Shown here one piece after another: positions 6,946-7,432 of a stretch of DNA of 7,432 bases (positions within the stretch are counted from its first letter, which is position 1; every line of letters starts with the position of its first letter). Under the pieces are notes generated by a model, which ran no database searches, was not told where the DNA came from, and saw only the letters and a list, made by a program, of their open reading frames with translations. Location: assembly GCA_015494035.1 (NCBI GenBank), contig WGBZ01000184.1, forward strand, positions 1-7,432. The letters run 5' to 3'. The position numbers and the translations under genes were made by a program. This stretch comes from Lysobacterales bacterium. Its GTDB lineage: Bacteria > Pseudomonadota > Gammaproteobacteria > Xanthomonadales > Marinicellaceae.

Positions 6946-7432
6946 CCAAACCGCCAAAAACCAACGCAGCCAGCCTGAAAGAGTCCGCCATTTTTTTCAA
7001 GAACGCGCTGCTCAAGCCCAAGGAAGTGGGCTATATCCTGCCCAGTTCCCGTTACCTGATTCGCCGCATTGCCGAAGTGGCCGAGTTGGCCAGCAAAAAA
7101 CACGCCGTTGAACTGGGGCCGGGCACCGGCGGCACCACGCGGGGCTTTCTGGCCGCGCTGCCTGCGGATGGAAAACTGATCGCCATCGACGTCAACGAGC
7201 AGTTTATTCTGCACCTGCAAAAAGACATACACGACCCGCGCCTGATTCTCTGCCATGACAGCGCCGAGCGCTTACCGGAAATCCTGCAGGAAAACGGCTG
7301 GCCGCATTGCGACGTGGTGATTTCAGGCATTCCTTTTTCCACCTTGCCCGATGGCATCGGTCAAGCGGTCATGCAGTCCATTTACGACAGCTTGTGTGAT
7401 GGCGGCACCTTTGTCGCCTACCAGTTGCGGGA
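6942..7432 (+). CDS. SAM-dependent methyltransferase, PmtA-like (3' truncated by window end)
   Basis: The first 163 codons of a class I SAM-dependent methyltransferase are present. The start ATG overlaps the proS stop as ATGA, pointing to translational coupling. A short Lys-rich N-terminus leads into [20 protein letters not shown], then the SAM-binding motif VELGPGTGG (56-64), the acidic residue that would bind the SAM ribose in AIDVNEQF (Asp83), and a motif IV-like [12 protein letters not shown] (from 125) followed by a post-motif [10 protein letters not shown]. The combination of an xPSSR segment before motif I and SGIPF after it is what I associate with bacterial PmtA phospholipid N-methyltransferases and rRNA adenine methyltransferase-like relatives. 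That would methylate phosphatidylethanolamine at the inner membrane, but I infer this from resemblance only. There is no signal peptide or membrane helix in the visible part. Confidence 0.72.
   Translation, partial: MTKPPKTNAASLKESAIFFKNALLKPKEVGYILPSSRYLIRRIAEVAELASKKHAVELGPGTGGTTRGFLAALPADGKLIAIDVNEQFILHLQKDIHDPRLILCHDSAERLPEILQENGWPHCDVVISGIPFSTLPDGIGQAVMQSIYDSLCDGGTFVAYQLR

Overview
The window reads as the chromosome of a Gammaproteobacterium of moderately high GC; a hand count of one line inside tolB gave about 57%. The evidence is a tolA-tolB pair, a bacterial-type prolyl-tRNA synthetase of near-E. coli length, and a YgjP-type metallopeptidase. I cannot place it to genus. Every gene I accept lies on the + strand. 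The left edge is not biology: bases 2-20 are the 19-base Tn5/Nextera mosaic end, so this is an untrimmed contig end and the tolA fragment starts right after it.

Layout. 21-258: C-terminal domain of TolA, cut by the contig end. 259-358: a 100-base tolA-tolB spacer holding a perfect 16-bp tandem duplication. 359-1675: complete tolB with signal peptide, TolB N-terminal domain and beta-propeller, plus a short tail beyond the usual end. 1676-1823: an AT-richer gap (about 45% GC by hand count) with a 14-bp perfect palindrome inside a wider imperfect dyad; pal would normally start here and does not. 1824-2600: a YgjP/DUF45-type zinc metallopeptidase starting at GTG. 2601-2717: a gap with a weak hairpin and a plausible sigma70 promoter. 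2718-5138: a large exported protein with four Asp-box motifs (sialidase-like propeller) and two similar C-terminal modules. 5139-5232: a gap with a dyad over a candidate -10 box. 5233-6945: proS. 6942-7432: the 5' part of a class I SAM-dependent methyltransferase resembling the PmtA phospholipid N-methyltransferase family, overlapping proS by ATGA and running off the right edge.

How the genes relate. TolA and TolB belong to the Tol-Pal envelope machine (outer-membrane constriction at division, envelope integrity). proS and the methyltransferase look translationally coupled. The metallopeptidase and the Asp-box protein have no obvious functional tie to either side. I see no CRISPR array, tRNA, rRNA, transposase or toxin-antitoxin pair, and no convincing new multi-gene system. 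The points most worth a second look are the adapter end, the missing pal with a structured AT-rich element in its place, and the uncharacterised Asp-box protein.
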